Of a stretch of 64,000 nucleotides of DNA, positions 10,578-22,434 are shown piece after piece. The DNA lies in contig CM022949.1 of assembly GCA_012931725.1 (NCBI GenBank), forward strand, positions 28,972,414 through 29,036,413, written 5' to 3'. The stretch is from Litsea cubeba (taxonomy: Eukaryota; Streptophyta; Magnoliopsida; Laurales; Lauraceae). The position numbers and the translations under genes were made by a program. The notes below the pieces were generated by a model. The model worked only from the letters and a program-made list of their open reading frames with translations, ran no database searches and was not told where the DNA came from. The first letter of the stretch is position 1; the number at the start of each line of letters is the position of its first letter.

Positions 10578-12600
10578 AGTGATCATTTGGCTAGAGAGGA
10601 AGCCGACCATTTCAACATCCAAATCCACTAAGGTCAGTCCTAAATATCCATGAGAGGGCCCTCTCTAAAATCTAAACTACTCAAAATAAGTACTATCATG
10701 TATTGGTGCCTGTGTGTATTGTTTTTTAACAAATGTTGTGCGTTGGTGGTAGTGGTCGTTTGCCTTTTATCGAATGGAATGGAAAAATAGCTTTACATAT
10801 GTAAATATTGCATATGCATATGTTACACATGTGAAACTGAAGTGCCTTACCATGGTTTTCGAAACCAGCATCTTCACATGAGTAAAAAAGGAGTACATCC
10901 AACAGTTATAGCCTTATAGGTGTGTTTGGGATTTTTTTATGTTTTCCCCAAATTTCTAAAAATATGCCACTAAACTTCATACCATTAATATGAAAGTATT
11001 GAACTTCTTAGATCATGAATATGCAACTAAGCTTCTTTATGCTTATCATTAATATGAAAATATTGAACTGCTCATATCATGAATAATCGGACGCCTACAG
11101 AAGTTTTGGAATTTCTTTATGCTTTCTATAAATTTCTCCAAATCCACGAAAACTTTGAGATATGAAATTAAACATCTTTTCTTGGCCCTATAAAGATGGA
11201 TGGCTTGAATCATGAATTTGAGGTCCATAAAAGTCGATGGGGTTTCGATAACCTATCTGCACATCCGTAAGTGTACTATCACCTATGAATAGTGACATTG
11301 CCTAATGGTTTACAGGGTTTGGTGGCCAAATGAGAGGCTGATCGAAAAGCCTCATTTAAACACCTTAATTAACTCATTATACATCACAAGCGTAAATAAG
11401 CATATATAAACAAACATAATGGTGTATAACGATCATGCATAATGTAAACCATTTACATATAAGTAAATGAGTGCAAGACAGATGACAATGGGGATGACAA
11501 TGTAATCTGTAAATGATGGGACCTGCCCTTATTGGTGTTAAATGACAATATTTCAAGTGGTTATGATGGGTAGTGGGCATCAGTTTATAAAGATGAGGGT
11601 TTAGACAGCCCCAAACCACTTTGCTTGCTTATGTTAATGGTTTTTTAATGTATCTATTAGTAAAACATATTACATAGAAAAATTATTTTTCTTAAAATAA
11701 TATTATTTAATTAGATCAAAACGAAAATAAGATAATCCACCAGGAAGTTCCAAACACAAAAGGATAATCTACGTCAAGACTGACAGTATCAAAAGGCGGG
11801 TTTAATATCATATTCTAATCTCAACAAGGTGTGAATGCATCAAAAGTGACTTGTTGCCATCCAAGCAGCAATACCTAGGGGATATTAATTTTGAACAAGG
11901 ATTTCAGAGATGACTCCCTCAAATGGAATTTTCGGTTTGGCCTCTGAATTTTTTGGGCCATTCCTACCAAAATCTATAGGCCTTAATAGAGGCTATAAAA
12001 ATTTCTTAACAGTACTCTTCTCCTCAATACTTTCCTTCATATGGAACCCGGTCGGCTCACTTTTGGCCATGTTCCTCACTCAATTCGAACTTGCGATTGG
12101 TAGGCTCTGATGTCATATTAAGTTTTCTTAACTATATATTCCCCTCAAAATATCACAAAGTAGTAGAGTAGCATAAATGCTTTTTCAATACTCCCCCTCG
12201 GATGCTTGAATGAATTGTCCTTCAATAATCTGAGAGAATTTTGGAAAGACGGCGTGGGGGCGAGAGGAAGTCATTTTTTCAAAGGAAAGCTCTTTACCTC
12301 GTAAGGCAGAAAGAAAGAAAAGAAAATAAATAAATCAACCTTGTATACAAAGTTGCCACCATACTCATTTGGCCCCTGCTTTCTACGAGGCCACTAGTGA
12401 CATTTAGAACATCTCACATATAATCAACCATATCACAAAAATGCCAATGGTTGGACAATTATGCGCATTAATATTTTGGTCCTTTTCCACATTTTATATG
12501 TCCAATGTTGTAAAATACCATTATATTCTTCTTAAAAGCCCATAACAACAATACATATCACAAATTACTTTCATTATAATTGGGACTTTCCATGAACAAA
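10578..12600. other. Intergenic between the two peroxidases, no gene seen
   Basis: This is AT-rich sequence with no supported exon. The stretch 11370-11640 contains the CATTTACATATAAGTAAATGA-like phrase of the dispersed AT-rich family seen at 3540-4075 and 49258-50032. Open frames at 11377-11619 and 11910-12110 show no recognisable protein. Confidence 0.5.
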
Positions 12601-12754
12601 ATTATCATGTATTATATAACTCAACCTCCATCATGAAGACATGAACCACATTGTGTGATTCTCCATACTTATTAGTCTACAACTTTTCAAACCAATCATG
12701 ATATACACACACTTACAACCAATGAAACTTAATTTTAATTTAGTGTGGCAACCA

Positions 12755-15700
12755 TCAGTTAGTGACCCTGCAATTCCTCCTTATTTGCCCAGATGAGCCA
12801 GTAAGAGGATCAATGTCTCCCATCTTTATCATGGCCAATGCAAAATCCCTGTAGAAAGCGCTTCGATCTTTGCTGTACTCAGTGACAAAGTTGTCTGTGG
12901 ATCCTCCATTGAAGAGAACTTGGTCTGTTGTGAGTAGGCCCTTCTTCTGAATGAGATTCTTGAAGTAGTTATTATCGAACGAGTTGGGTGTCACCAAATC
13001 AAGCGCAGCTAAGTTACTGTCTCCATCAGTGAAGGAACACCTACGCCTGCGAGTGCTTGCAAAACCAGCATCTATGTTGGTTTCATTGTAGATACGTGGC
13101 CGGAAGGTTATACACTGAGCTTGGCCTATCGTATGTGAGCCTGTGATTGTGGTGAATGTCTTCGTAAGGTTATTTGGCTAAGCATATGAAGAAGAGAACA
13201 CAAAATGTAGAAAGGTATAGTTCAAGTAAAATAAAGCAGTACAAAGCACAATTTTATCAAAGAGGCCAGCTCCCCTAAGCTAGCTCAAGCTTAGGATAAG
13301 ATAAGCTCAAGTGTGTGGTGGGGCCCACTTGGGAACTCACATGGGGATGGGCGTGGGGGATTTCAAGGACTCCCTAGGATCTTCCTCCCTACAAAAAATC
13401 AGCCCCAACCGTAATTTCTATCATCTCCATATGCGCCCAAGAGTTTAATGGTCAACAATCCATTCGGATTGATATATAGTCAATCCAACGGTCCAGTAAA
13501 TTCGGATCTTACCGAAAGTTGGTGGACATGTGCAATTTAAGGGGGCCATGTATTTGGTCCATTTGGATGGACCAAAGGTGGGCCCCACAAGCACAAGCTT
13601 ACGAAATTTACTCCCTAAGCTCGAGCTTAGGGGAGCCTTGGCCTTTATCAAAAGAACAGGAATTATGACATCAAATAAAGTAGTCAGAAGTTATATGTGT
13701 TTCATTATAGAGTGACAAGGAACATAGATGTGCAGAATGATTGAAAGAGAACTAATAAAGATGACCTAAATAGATGTAGGTATGAGAATTTATGGTCAAA
13801 TGAGCTCCACCATAGGATTATTAAAAAGGTGACACTTGAAGGAAGGATCTAAGGCAGAGATATAGATGAAACTTGACTTTCTATTATTTGGGTTCTGATT
13901 GTGATGGTTGGGAATTCATTTCGCAACTCCCGTTAATTCATTTTCATTAGAAGAGAGATTATTTGATGTTCACTTTTAGATATTCACATTTGTTTCATCA
14001 ATTTTAAAAATACAACTACTTAGAATTCCTATGAATTCAATTATCGGAAACAAAGGCCTAGGGTGTTTTCAGTTCAAGCATTCAAGGAATTAATGTTAGG
14101 GGGAATTTGGAAAGCGTGAAATTCATCAAATGCCCAACCAATCCAGACTCCTGAGCATTTGGGATTTTGGAATGGGAAAATTTCAAATAAGGCCTTAAGT
14201 TTTTATCTTGTTTCAAAAAATGACGTAAATTTTAAAGCTTTTCAAATTAGTAAGTTTTCCTGTAAGTTTCCAATTAAAGACATCCGGCCATTTAAAGGTA
14301 TTCTTTGGAGACTTTTCCCCTCAATATTTTGAAAATATGCAAATTACCCATCATTTAAAGCCATGACATGGTTTTGGCAGCCACTATATGTAGCCGATCG
14401 CCATGAAAATAATGGTTATTCTTGATCACCGTGAGGATGTTGGTGAACGAAATGAGGAGAATATAGACAAAGTAAATGAGAGTTTTATTTCAATGAAGGG
14501 TAATTCGGATATTTCTAAAAAATCGGAAAAAATTTGCCGGAAAATAGCTTTAAATGGATGGATGTCCTTAATTAAAAACTTCCTAAAAAACTAATGGACT
14601 AACTTATGTTCTTTTTTTAAATAAGGTAAAAACTTATTCGTTTCAAAAAAATATCTAGCTAACCTTTCAAAAAAAAAAAATATTCCTTTAAAAAAAATAC
14701 CTAACCTTAGATTATTCTTGCAATCTAACAAGGATTTTTATTTAAGCCATCAATCTCCTGCGGAAAATTCAAATTTTAGACAACCCAAATTCCTTAGAAA
14801 CTCCAGCAATAAAACTGGCCCTAAAAGAACTCACTGGGACTTGGGTTAACCTTCTCCATTTAAATTGTCAGATTGTCTGAATTTTTTAATGGCCCATCAA
14901 AGGTGGTGCTCCAATTGATATGAAAAGGCAAAGTAAGAAAAAGAGAATCACTAAAACGAAATCATGAAATTAATGGCTGAAGAGGACGACTGCATGGATC
15001 AAATGAGAAGATCTTTATACCTGAAAGTGCAACCATCTCTTTTGAGTTGAGACCCTTGCTTCCGAACAAGGAAATGAGGTCGTCAAGGTCATCTGTACCT
15101 CGGGGAAGGCTACTTTCAGCTAAGCTTTGGCTTGCAGACATGGAGTCCCTCCTTCCCAGCTTTACTGTCCATGTTGGCCCACCGACCTGGTTTTTGTAAA
15201 AATATCAAACCATCAATGCATATTACAACAAAGTCTACATCATAATACCTTCTAGCTAATGCTATATAGTGCAGATTTATTTGGGCCTAATTTGGGTTGG
15301 GTTGGGTTGGTTTGTTGGGCCAGGAATTCCCGCACACTAGACAAAGTCCTTGTATGAGGCGCATCAGGTTCCAAGCCCACCAAAGCCCATTAAAAAGCCC
15401 ATTGAAGAAGGCTCATAAATCTTCACTCTCAAAAGATGCTGTCAATACTCACAGCAACAGATGCATCACGCGCAACCACGGCGAGGAGGTCGGCACATGA
15501 AACAACCCCGGGACAGACATCTTCCACCTTAGACTTCACACTGTCAATGACTTCAAAGCCCCTCAACGAGCCCAAATTCTGGAATGCACTCTTCTCGCCC
15601 AGTGACGAAGAAGTGTCATCAAGTAACACTGATGCATCGCATCCCTGGACAAAGCAGTCATGAAAATGAAGGCGCATGAGCGACGCCGCCATTCGGCGCT

Positions 15701-15887
15701 CACGAGAGACCGCCGTTCTTACAGCAGTTTCAATCGTGCCGAGCGCTCTCGAGCATGTGTTGTCATAGAAGGTGGAGGATAGCTGGGCCTGGCAAGGCCC
15801 ATTTGACACCAAACACAATATGGTCACAACAAAACATGCAAGGGATACACAGGTAGCCCTTGTTGGCCTCAGTACTATTAAACCCAT
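12755..15887 (-). CDS. Class III secretory peroxidase, copy 2 (3 exons, 328 aa)
   Basis: This is a paralogue of the peroxidase at 6264-8625 with the same function class: an apoplastic haem peroxidase acting on phenolics. The exons are 15453-15887, 15021-15186 and 12755-13140, and their lengths (435, 166, 386 nt) match copy 1 exactly. The signal peptide, distal RLHFHDCF, proximal SHTIGQAQC and eight cysteines are all kept. By hand count, about 32 of 328 residues differ from copy 1, mostly in the N-terminal 65 residues. A first-methionine reading of the last exon would miss its 5' part; the true acceptor is the CACAG before 13140, splitting a Gly codon. Intron 2 (13141-15020) is larger than in copy 1 and contains a TIR element inserted at 13262-13643. 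The gene appears functional. Confidence 0.95.
13262..13643. mobile_element. Non-autonomous TIR element (MITE) with 9-bp target duplication, inside peroxidase intron
   Basis: TTTATCAAA flanks the element on both sides (13253-13261 and 13644-13652). The ends are inverted repeats: the left reads GGCCAGCTCCCCTAAGCT and the right, reverse-complemented, reads GGCCAAGGCTCCCCTAAGCT. The interior matches the units of the tandem array at 5051-5949. A 9-bp target duplication suggests the Mutator superfamily. There is no coding capacity. It lies in intron 2 of peroxidase copy 2. Confidence 0.8.
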
Positions 15888-15976
15888 GTCCCTTTCCTTG
15901 TATGACTATTACCCCAATCAATGCAAATTACAAACAACAGCAACTAAGATGGAAGGAGAAGTGCAGAGAGTCGAAC

Positions 15977-15983
15977 ATTTATA
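15977..15983 (-). promoter_or_regulatory. TATA box of peroxidase copy 2
   Basis: TATAAAT reads on the minus strand about 90 bases upstream of the ATG at 15887, the counterpart of the TATA box in copy 1. Confidence 0.55.
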
Positions 15984-16015
15984 GACAAATAGGATGTGGG
16001 GGGCTTGCATAGAGA

Positions 16016-16092
16016 CAAAAGGGTTGTCATGGGTCAAGCCAAAACAGCTGGTCGTGGGGCTGCAGTTGCCGGTTCAAGCCTTCTTTCATGTG
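16016..16092 (-). promoter_or_regulatory. Conserved upstream block of peroxidase copy 2
   Basis: It matches 8795-8875 upstream of copy 1 (AGGGTTGTC, ACAGCTGGT, GCCGGTTCAAGCCTTCTTTCAT) and is followed by an AT microsatellite at about 16099-16160 that copy 1 lacks. Confidence 0.45.
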
Positions 16093-16122
16093 GGAAGGAA
16101 TATATATATATATATAGAAGGA

Positions 16123-16154
<32 letters not shown>

Positions 16155-16417
16155 ATATGTGTTCATATATTAGTAGTCTCAGAAGACTTGAGATGTGAGT
16201 AGGAATAAAAAGTAGTTTATTTTAGTTGATTGGTTCTTTAATGGGATACTGTTATTTCATTCGCTTATCATATGATGTGCTAAAAGAAATGGTAATGAAT
16301 TCCTCAAATAATTGGTTTAGTCTTAAGTCCTAAGTAGTGGTTGTTTGAGAGTCGGACAAACTTCACTTTACAACAATTTCCCCAAAAGAAGGAAAAAGAA
16401 AAGGAAAAACTCTAAAC

Positions 16418-17180
16418 AATTTCTAGTTGGTCATAGCTTGAGCAATGTCAATTAATTGCTTGGCTCATTTAGGATTCACAATGGGTTGCAGGTAGACCCA
16501 TAGTTACCCCAACTCACACCATCCTTGCACCTACTATACTCGACCCACCTCATGCCGTGTTTATGTTATATGGTGTAGGTCGGGAGGGAGTTAATTCGAG
16601 TTATCTTGAATAAATGAAATATTAAATAGAGGATTTTAAAAAATAAAAATAAAAAAAAGATTAGGTGACCAGTGGACTGAAAAGATAGTTTAAATGACCT
16701 TGTACCAGATCAGCCATTTTGCCTGAAAACGTCTTTTTTTTTTAGCACTTTCTACTAACGTCTCTATCGACCTTTGTTTTATAACGTCAAGATTCCCTAG
16801 GGACCCTGCGGTGTACGCTTATAAATTAATGGAATTCATCGTCATTCCCTATTCTTGGTGAAAAAACGATGACGTACTCGACTTGCTTCCCCCCGTAAGT
16901 CATTCACACCTCTTGAAGACCCCAAGGTCATTCATTTAAGCATGGTACAATATCAAATCCAAGCAAAAATGGGGGATGAAAAGGATCTAGCCGATCCGGG
17001 GAAGCTCCTAAAACTCTAAACAATTTCTAGTTGGTCAGTGCTTGAGCATTGTCAATTAATTGCTTGGCTCATCTAGTATTCACAATGGGTCCCCACCTCG
17101 TGAGGTGTTTAGGTTATATGGTATAGGTTGGGAGGCATTTAATTCGAGTTATCTTGAATAAAAGAAATATTAAATATATT
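16418..17180. repeat. Direct repeat pair, about 170-200 bp units 590 bp apart
   Basis: The phrase CTCTAAACAATTTCTAGTTG, then TTGAGCA, TCAATTAATTGCTTGGCTCAT, and later TTAATTCGAGTTATCTTGAATAAA, occurs at 16410-16625 and again at 17013-17178. Between the copies is a stretch with no gene. The pair lies outside the coding part of the peroxidase duplication, upstream of copy 2. Confidence 0.65.
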
Positions 17181-19980
17181 AAGAACTTTTATTTATAATT
17201 TTAATTAATAAATAGGCCATAGTGGGTAAAGTGGTTGCTTTTTAATTTTGAAATGAAATTTCTCTTTTACAAAAAAAAAAACAATAATAATAAAATAAAA
17301 TCAATGCATGCCAATTGTGGAGTAGGGCATGAATAGAACTTCTTATTTTCATACAGCTAAAAGTTTTTTATGGACTTTCAATTTGCAAATCTTTTATTCT
17401 GATATTGTCATGATTCTCTTATACTATCTTTAATTTTAATGACATTTGAAAAAAAAAAAACATGATATTTCAAAATACCATTTTAGCTAAAACCAAGAAG
17501 TTGCGATATTTTCAAATGTATGGCTGACTTTTATGACATTTATAATAATTATGACATGACTGCTACCACTGTCTTAATGTGCAAAATACAGATCTGTCTT
17601 AATGTGCAAAATACAAAGCATAATCAGGTACTGTTAGGCACTCAAGAAGGTGAGTTAAGAAGCTTTCTCAATGTGTCCAAGTTAAGAGCCTGGCCCACCA
17701 GCCACAAGTTTCATCTTATCTTAAATAATGCTCCCGTTCGATCACGTGGCTAATTTTGACCACGTCTCTTCATTGACCAACCCATGTCAGCTTCCTGGTT
17801 AGTGAATCTTGATGGTTTATCAACTGGGTCCCGCTGTCAATGGCCCCCGGGGTACTTTGGCCTTTCAGAGGGATGGTGTCTTGGAAAGACAGAGAATGGT
17901 ACACATGATTTTCTTAGCACATATCCCCAACTGCGATGTGGCCTTTAATCCAATGGCCATAAGACCTAATCCATGTACGGTGGGGATGAGCCGAACACAA
18001 GTTCATCTACAGAAATGAAAGTCTAGGATTTGGAAAGAAAAAGAAAATGGTGTTTGCTTCCACTAGAATAGATAGGGTGGTTGAAAATGAAGATTAAAGT
18101 TTAGCTTCAAAAAATGAACATCAAATGACATTTTCTTTTAAGATCGATTTGTTTGCATTAAAATGCATATGAATTGAATACACTTAATTTTTGCCATAAG
18201 CAGTTAAAACGAACAAAATAGGTCAATTTTCAAAAATGAGCATCAAATAATATTTCCTTTTACGAAAATAGTATCAAAGAAAGATTGGAAATGAATAATC
18301 ACTCATCACTCATAGATATTGATTTTCCATCTTTCTTTATTCTATTGCCATAGAAGGAAAGAGTATTTAATGCTCAGTTTTGAAAATTCGTACTTGGTCT
18401 TCATTTTAAACCACATGTGGCGGCATAAATACTATGTATTGGATTCCTATGTATTCTAATGCAAACAATAGGCCCTTGCGGAAATAGAATAAAAAAAATA
18501 TGCTATTTAATACTCATTTTTTTTAAATTCACTTTTGATCTTAATTTTTAAACACCTATCTATTCAATTCCTATGTATTTTAATACAAACAAACAGGGAC
18601 AGAATAAAACTAGTGAGTGCCCATCATCGAGTTATTCCTAAATCATCTGATCTAATTACTTGGATGATCTACCATGTGAAAACATTCATCATAATCCATA
18701 GTAGGATCCGGACTCAAAACTGAGTAAATTGTATGTTGGCAAACCTGAAAATCCAGAAACCAACTTGATTGATTCCCGCCTTCTGTTGCTCAACGACACG
18801 ACCTCAGAATATCACAACTGACAACAATAGTCTCATCCTTCCAAGTCTGTTTCAAAAAACAAAAGAAAAAAACTTATGAGTTATGAAGACACTCTTGTCA
18901 CAATATTGTCCCACATAATGGAGGAAGAAGATGAACAACTGGAACAACTTGTTGCCTGCCATTCACAGCATGCAAGGAGAAGGGAGGAGAGGAATGGAAG
19001 CTGGTGCGGCTGCATCGCTATTCGAGCTGACGGTCAATGAGATCATAGAGGATTATGTGTGTGGGGTCGTTCGGGTTCTCAGAGCTCCTTCAAGTCTTCA
19101 TGTTCTCTCTTACATAGACATGCTTACATAGACATGTTGGCTGCTGCTGCTTCTCTGTGTTCTGGTGTTTCTTCTTTTTGTTCTTTGTCCATGTTCAAAT
19201 TGGAGCCAGGAACATGAGAGTGGGAGGGAGGAAAGGAGAGCTCGACAGTAGCTGAGTGGGGGCTCGTCTGTGGCCACAGTTTTGAGCTGCAATCCCTGCC
19301 TCCATGTTCTTCCTCGGTTCCATTGTAGGCAGGTTGGAAATTGAGTAAAAGATAGAAGGTATTTTGGTCATCGAATTTATGAGCCACTCAGTCTAAATCC
19401 ACTTGACTTTAGCCCGAGGCAAAGTGGAATGTGTTAACTACTGCAACCTTGGGGTTGTGGGTTGGAGTCATTACCAATCAAATACCCACACACAAAAACA
19501 CACGTAATAATAATAATTACAAAATTCATGTGTGTATTTATCATATAGATCAAATGAGTCGAGTAAAGCTTGAGCTCAAGTTGCGCACTTACCTAGCCAA
19601 GCTGAGCCAATCAGTTTCTAGCTTGAGTTCAGCTTGCACGTTAAGCAAGCAGGCTCAAGCTTTGCTTGATTAGCACATGAGCCAGCTGTAGCCAAGCCTA
19701 GTCAAGCGAAGCTTAGCTGGCTCCACTCATTGGCATCTCTAATCTTAACCCAATCCTCCATTGGAAGGGTTGAAAATGTTGCCCCAATTAAGATGCAGAA
19801 GTTAAAAGGATCTACCTGAAACCTCAACTTCAATTACCTAACCAAAGGAAAAGTGGGAGGGCTCCAGGAAAGGATAAAAAAAAATAGCAGTTGGGTTATG
19901 CGGTTAGGCCAAGAACTGCGACCTATAGTCTCCCATATCAAGAAAAAAAAGATGATCATGATATGCAAATGATCATGTCC
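17181..19980. other. Intergenic, no gene seen
   Basis: This is AT-rich, low-coding sequence between peroxidase copy 2 and NAP1. The part 17570-17850 is homologous to 9535-9780, marking the distal upstream limit of the peroxidase segmental duplication (TGTCTTAATGTGCAAAATAC, ACCACGTCT, GATGGTTTATC). The open frames around 18931-19390 on both strands overlap each other and match no family I know. Confidence 0.45.
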
Positions 19981-19984
19981 CCCG

Positions 19985-20225
19985 TCATTGAGTTGGATTC
20001 GAGACATTTTCTTAGTATTGCAAGTTCAAACACCAATGACACAAGTTATATTCCATTCTAAGCACTGCAAAAGGTTAAAAAGATTCCAAAACTTGAGATA
20101 TATTTTCCAATGAATTAGATTCGAGACATATTTTCTTAGTATTGCAAGTTCAAACACCAATGACATGAGTTATATTCCATTCTAAGCACTGCAAAAGGTT
20201 AAAAAGATTCCAAAACGTGAGGTAT
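19985..20225. repeat. Tandem duplication, about 123 bp period, two copies
   Basis: GATTCGAGACAT..TTTCTTAG followed by TTGCAAGTTCAAACACCAAT and AAGCACTGCAAAAGGTTAAA occurs from 19995 and again from 20118 with very few changes. It sits 130 to 370 bases past the NAP1 stop codon, so it may be within or just beyond the NAP1 3' UTR. Confidence 0.8.
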
Positions 20226-20353
20226 TTTTACTTGGAATAGATTGTCCCATAAACACAGGTTGTATAGACTAATCAAGTGTAAAAACTAGTTGCCAAAACG
20301 AAAAATATACATATAAATAGATGCTTTGATTGCTTTGTCTATTATAGCTATGT

Positions 20354-22369
20354 CTACTTGTACAATAGAGGACCAGATCTTGACACTGCAAACCTCGGTA
20401 ACGGGCTTGGGCCCATGGTCCCAGAATTTGAGCCCTCAGCGAATTTCACTTTCCGGCTTGAGCTGTAATCCAATGGCCCTGAACGGCGAACATTTCGGTG
20501 TTTGTTGTCACCAGCTCGAAGGTTCAGATTATCAGCATCATAAAGTTGTTCCTGGCTCCTAGTTGACTTGAAATAACCAGAGTCATTTGACTGTGGTGTT
20601 GTATCACCCCGAAATTGCCTAGCAGTTGGAGATGCATGCGCCAAAGATATGGCAGGTGATTGTCGGGGTGATGGACTCAGTAATGCCAGAGATGAAGACG
20701 GTGAATTCGCATAATACTGGCGATATATGGAGCGAAGAATGGCATAAGGAACATGTAATTCAAGTGTACTTCTTGCAAGGTAAGGAGAGAACTCGCACAG
20801 CTGGTCAAGGAATATCAGCTTTGCTACAAGAGGAGACCTGCTCGAGCAGAAGGGTTATAAGAAGGTCGTTTAGAATTTGATATTCTTCAAGCAACCGGTA
20901 AAGCGATATCTTCTGGATAACGCACCCTTTATTTTTCACATGGCAGTTCTTGATTCACCCAATTAAGATTGTAAAGAAGCATCCTTGAAACAATTTTTTA
21001 ATAAGGAAGAGAATTTTCAAATGCCATAACATGGTGAAGAAAATAACAGAAGGAACCATACAAACTGGCTTTCATTCCATACCAAGGGACTAAATTAAGT
21101 TGGGAAGTGTGAGACTTCCATGGGTGCAAAGAGGCGACATTATTATTGACAGATTCGCTTGGGTGGATCAGATAGGGAGAATATATGTATCCGGGTATTT
21201 CAGTGTAGTCTCAGCTATAGCAGCTAACCTACCGTATCTAATTTGTACATTCTGATTTATAACTTATAAAATTACGGTCATCAGAAGGTAAAGAAATGGT
21301 ATGAAAGCCTATCCACTTGTAGCTGAAGTGGTGAGGCATCTCCCTATCCGCAGATCCAACCAGGGGTCGATACCTGGGTCTGTTGGATAGGGATTTGGGT
21401 AGTGTGAGTGTGTGGGATTGAAAGTACGTACCAGATGGGGGGAAAAGTATGAATACCTGTTATTCTCGCTCCATCCATCTAGTATAATTGCAGCAGAACA
21501 TTTAACAAACAGTTGCATTGCTGACTTTATATTTGCTTTAACTGATACAATATTGTGTATTTCAGGCTCTGACATCTCGCCGGCATGCCCATTTGAAGAA
21601 GACTGCTTCTGTTGTTTTTCTCTTTCCAATCTGACAAACTCACTTGCTGCAATCACAGCATTGATGCACCTGCAACATGATAAACAGTAATGATACGTCT
21701 ATTCTTTGTAAAGAGTTACAGTAGATTTATTGTAATTTTGGGAAATTATTGACTGTTTTGTGAATAAGAAAATACTTGGGGTTTTTTAAAATATATATTA
21801 AAATAGTGGAGGTGTCGCCCAGCCCTCATATTGATCGTTTGGCTCATCTCTCCCCTTAGTAATCTTCTTCTAATAACTCTAGTGGTGGTGGTTTTTTCAC
21901 CTTTGAGCGAAAAAACCATAGAGATTGTTAGATTAACCAATTTAGCATGGTATCAGAGTCTTCATCCAAGTAGAAGACCCTCTGTTTAACAAGATTAGCA
22001 GCATCATTTTGGAAGAAAATTAGTTTTTTTAGGTTCTCGGATCAGCTGAACGCAAGGAGAGGAGGCAACTTTTGCATAGTGCCTAACTCAAGAAATTCTG
22101 TCTTCGTTCGAATTTGTTTGCTGTTCAAACAGATCTGGGACGTTATTTAATCAATTAAGAGGCTCAAATTATTTAATTTGGGCAGTCACCATTTTCAAAA
22201 AAAAAAATTATTTAATTTGGGAGAAAATAAAGTGTTGAAGGTGTATTTCACTCGGCTGAATAAAGAAGCATATGATCTTGCCAATGGGCATGCATATTTA
22301 AGGTTACTTTTGGCAACCAAATCTTCGGGGAAAAGATTTTTGTTTTCCACAAACTCATGGAAATCCCAT

Positions 22370-22434
<65 letters not shown>

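Noticed and set aside
12755..12997. Short peroxidase-like frame taken as a truncated pseudogene
   Set aside because: The frame stays open upstream to a proper acceptor at 13140 and joins two further exons in phase, giving a full-length peroxidase.
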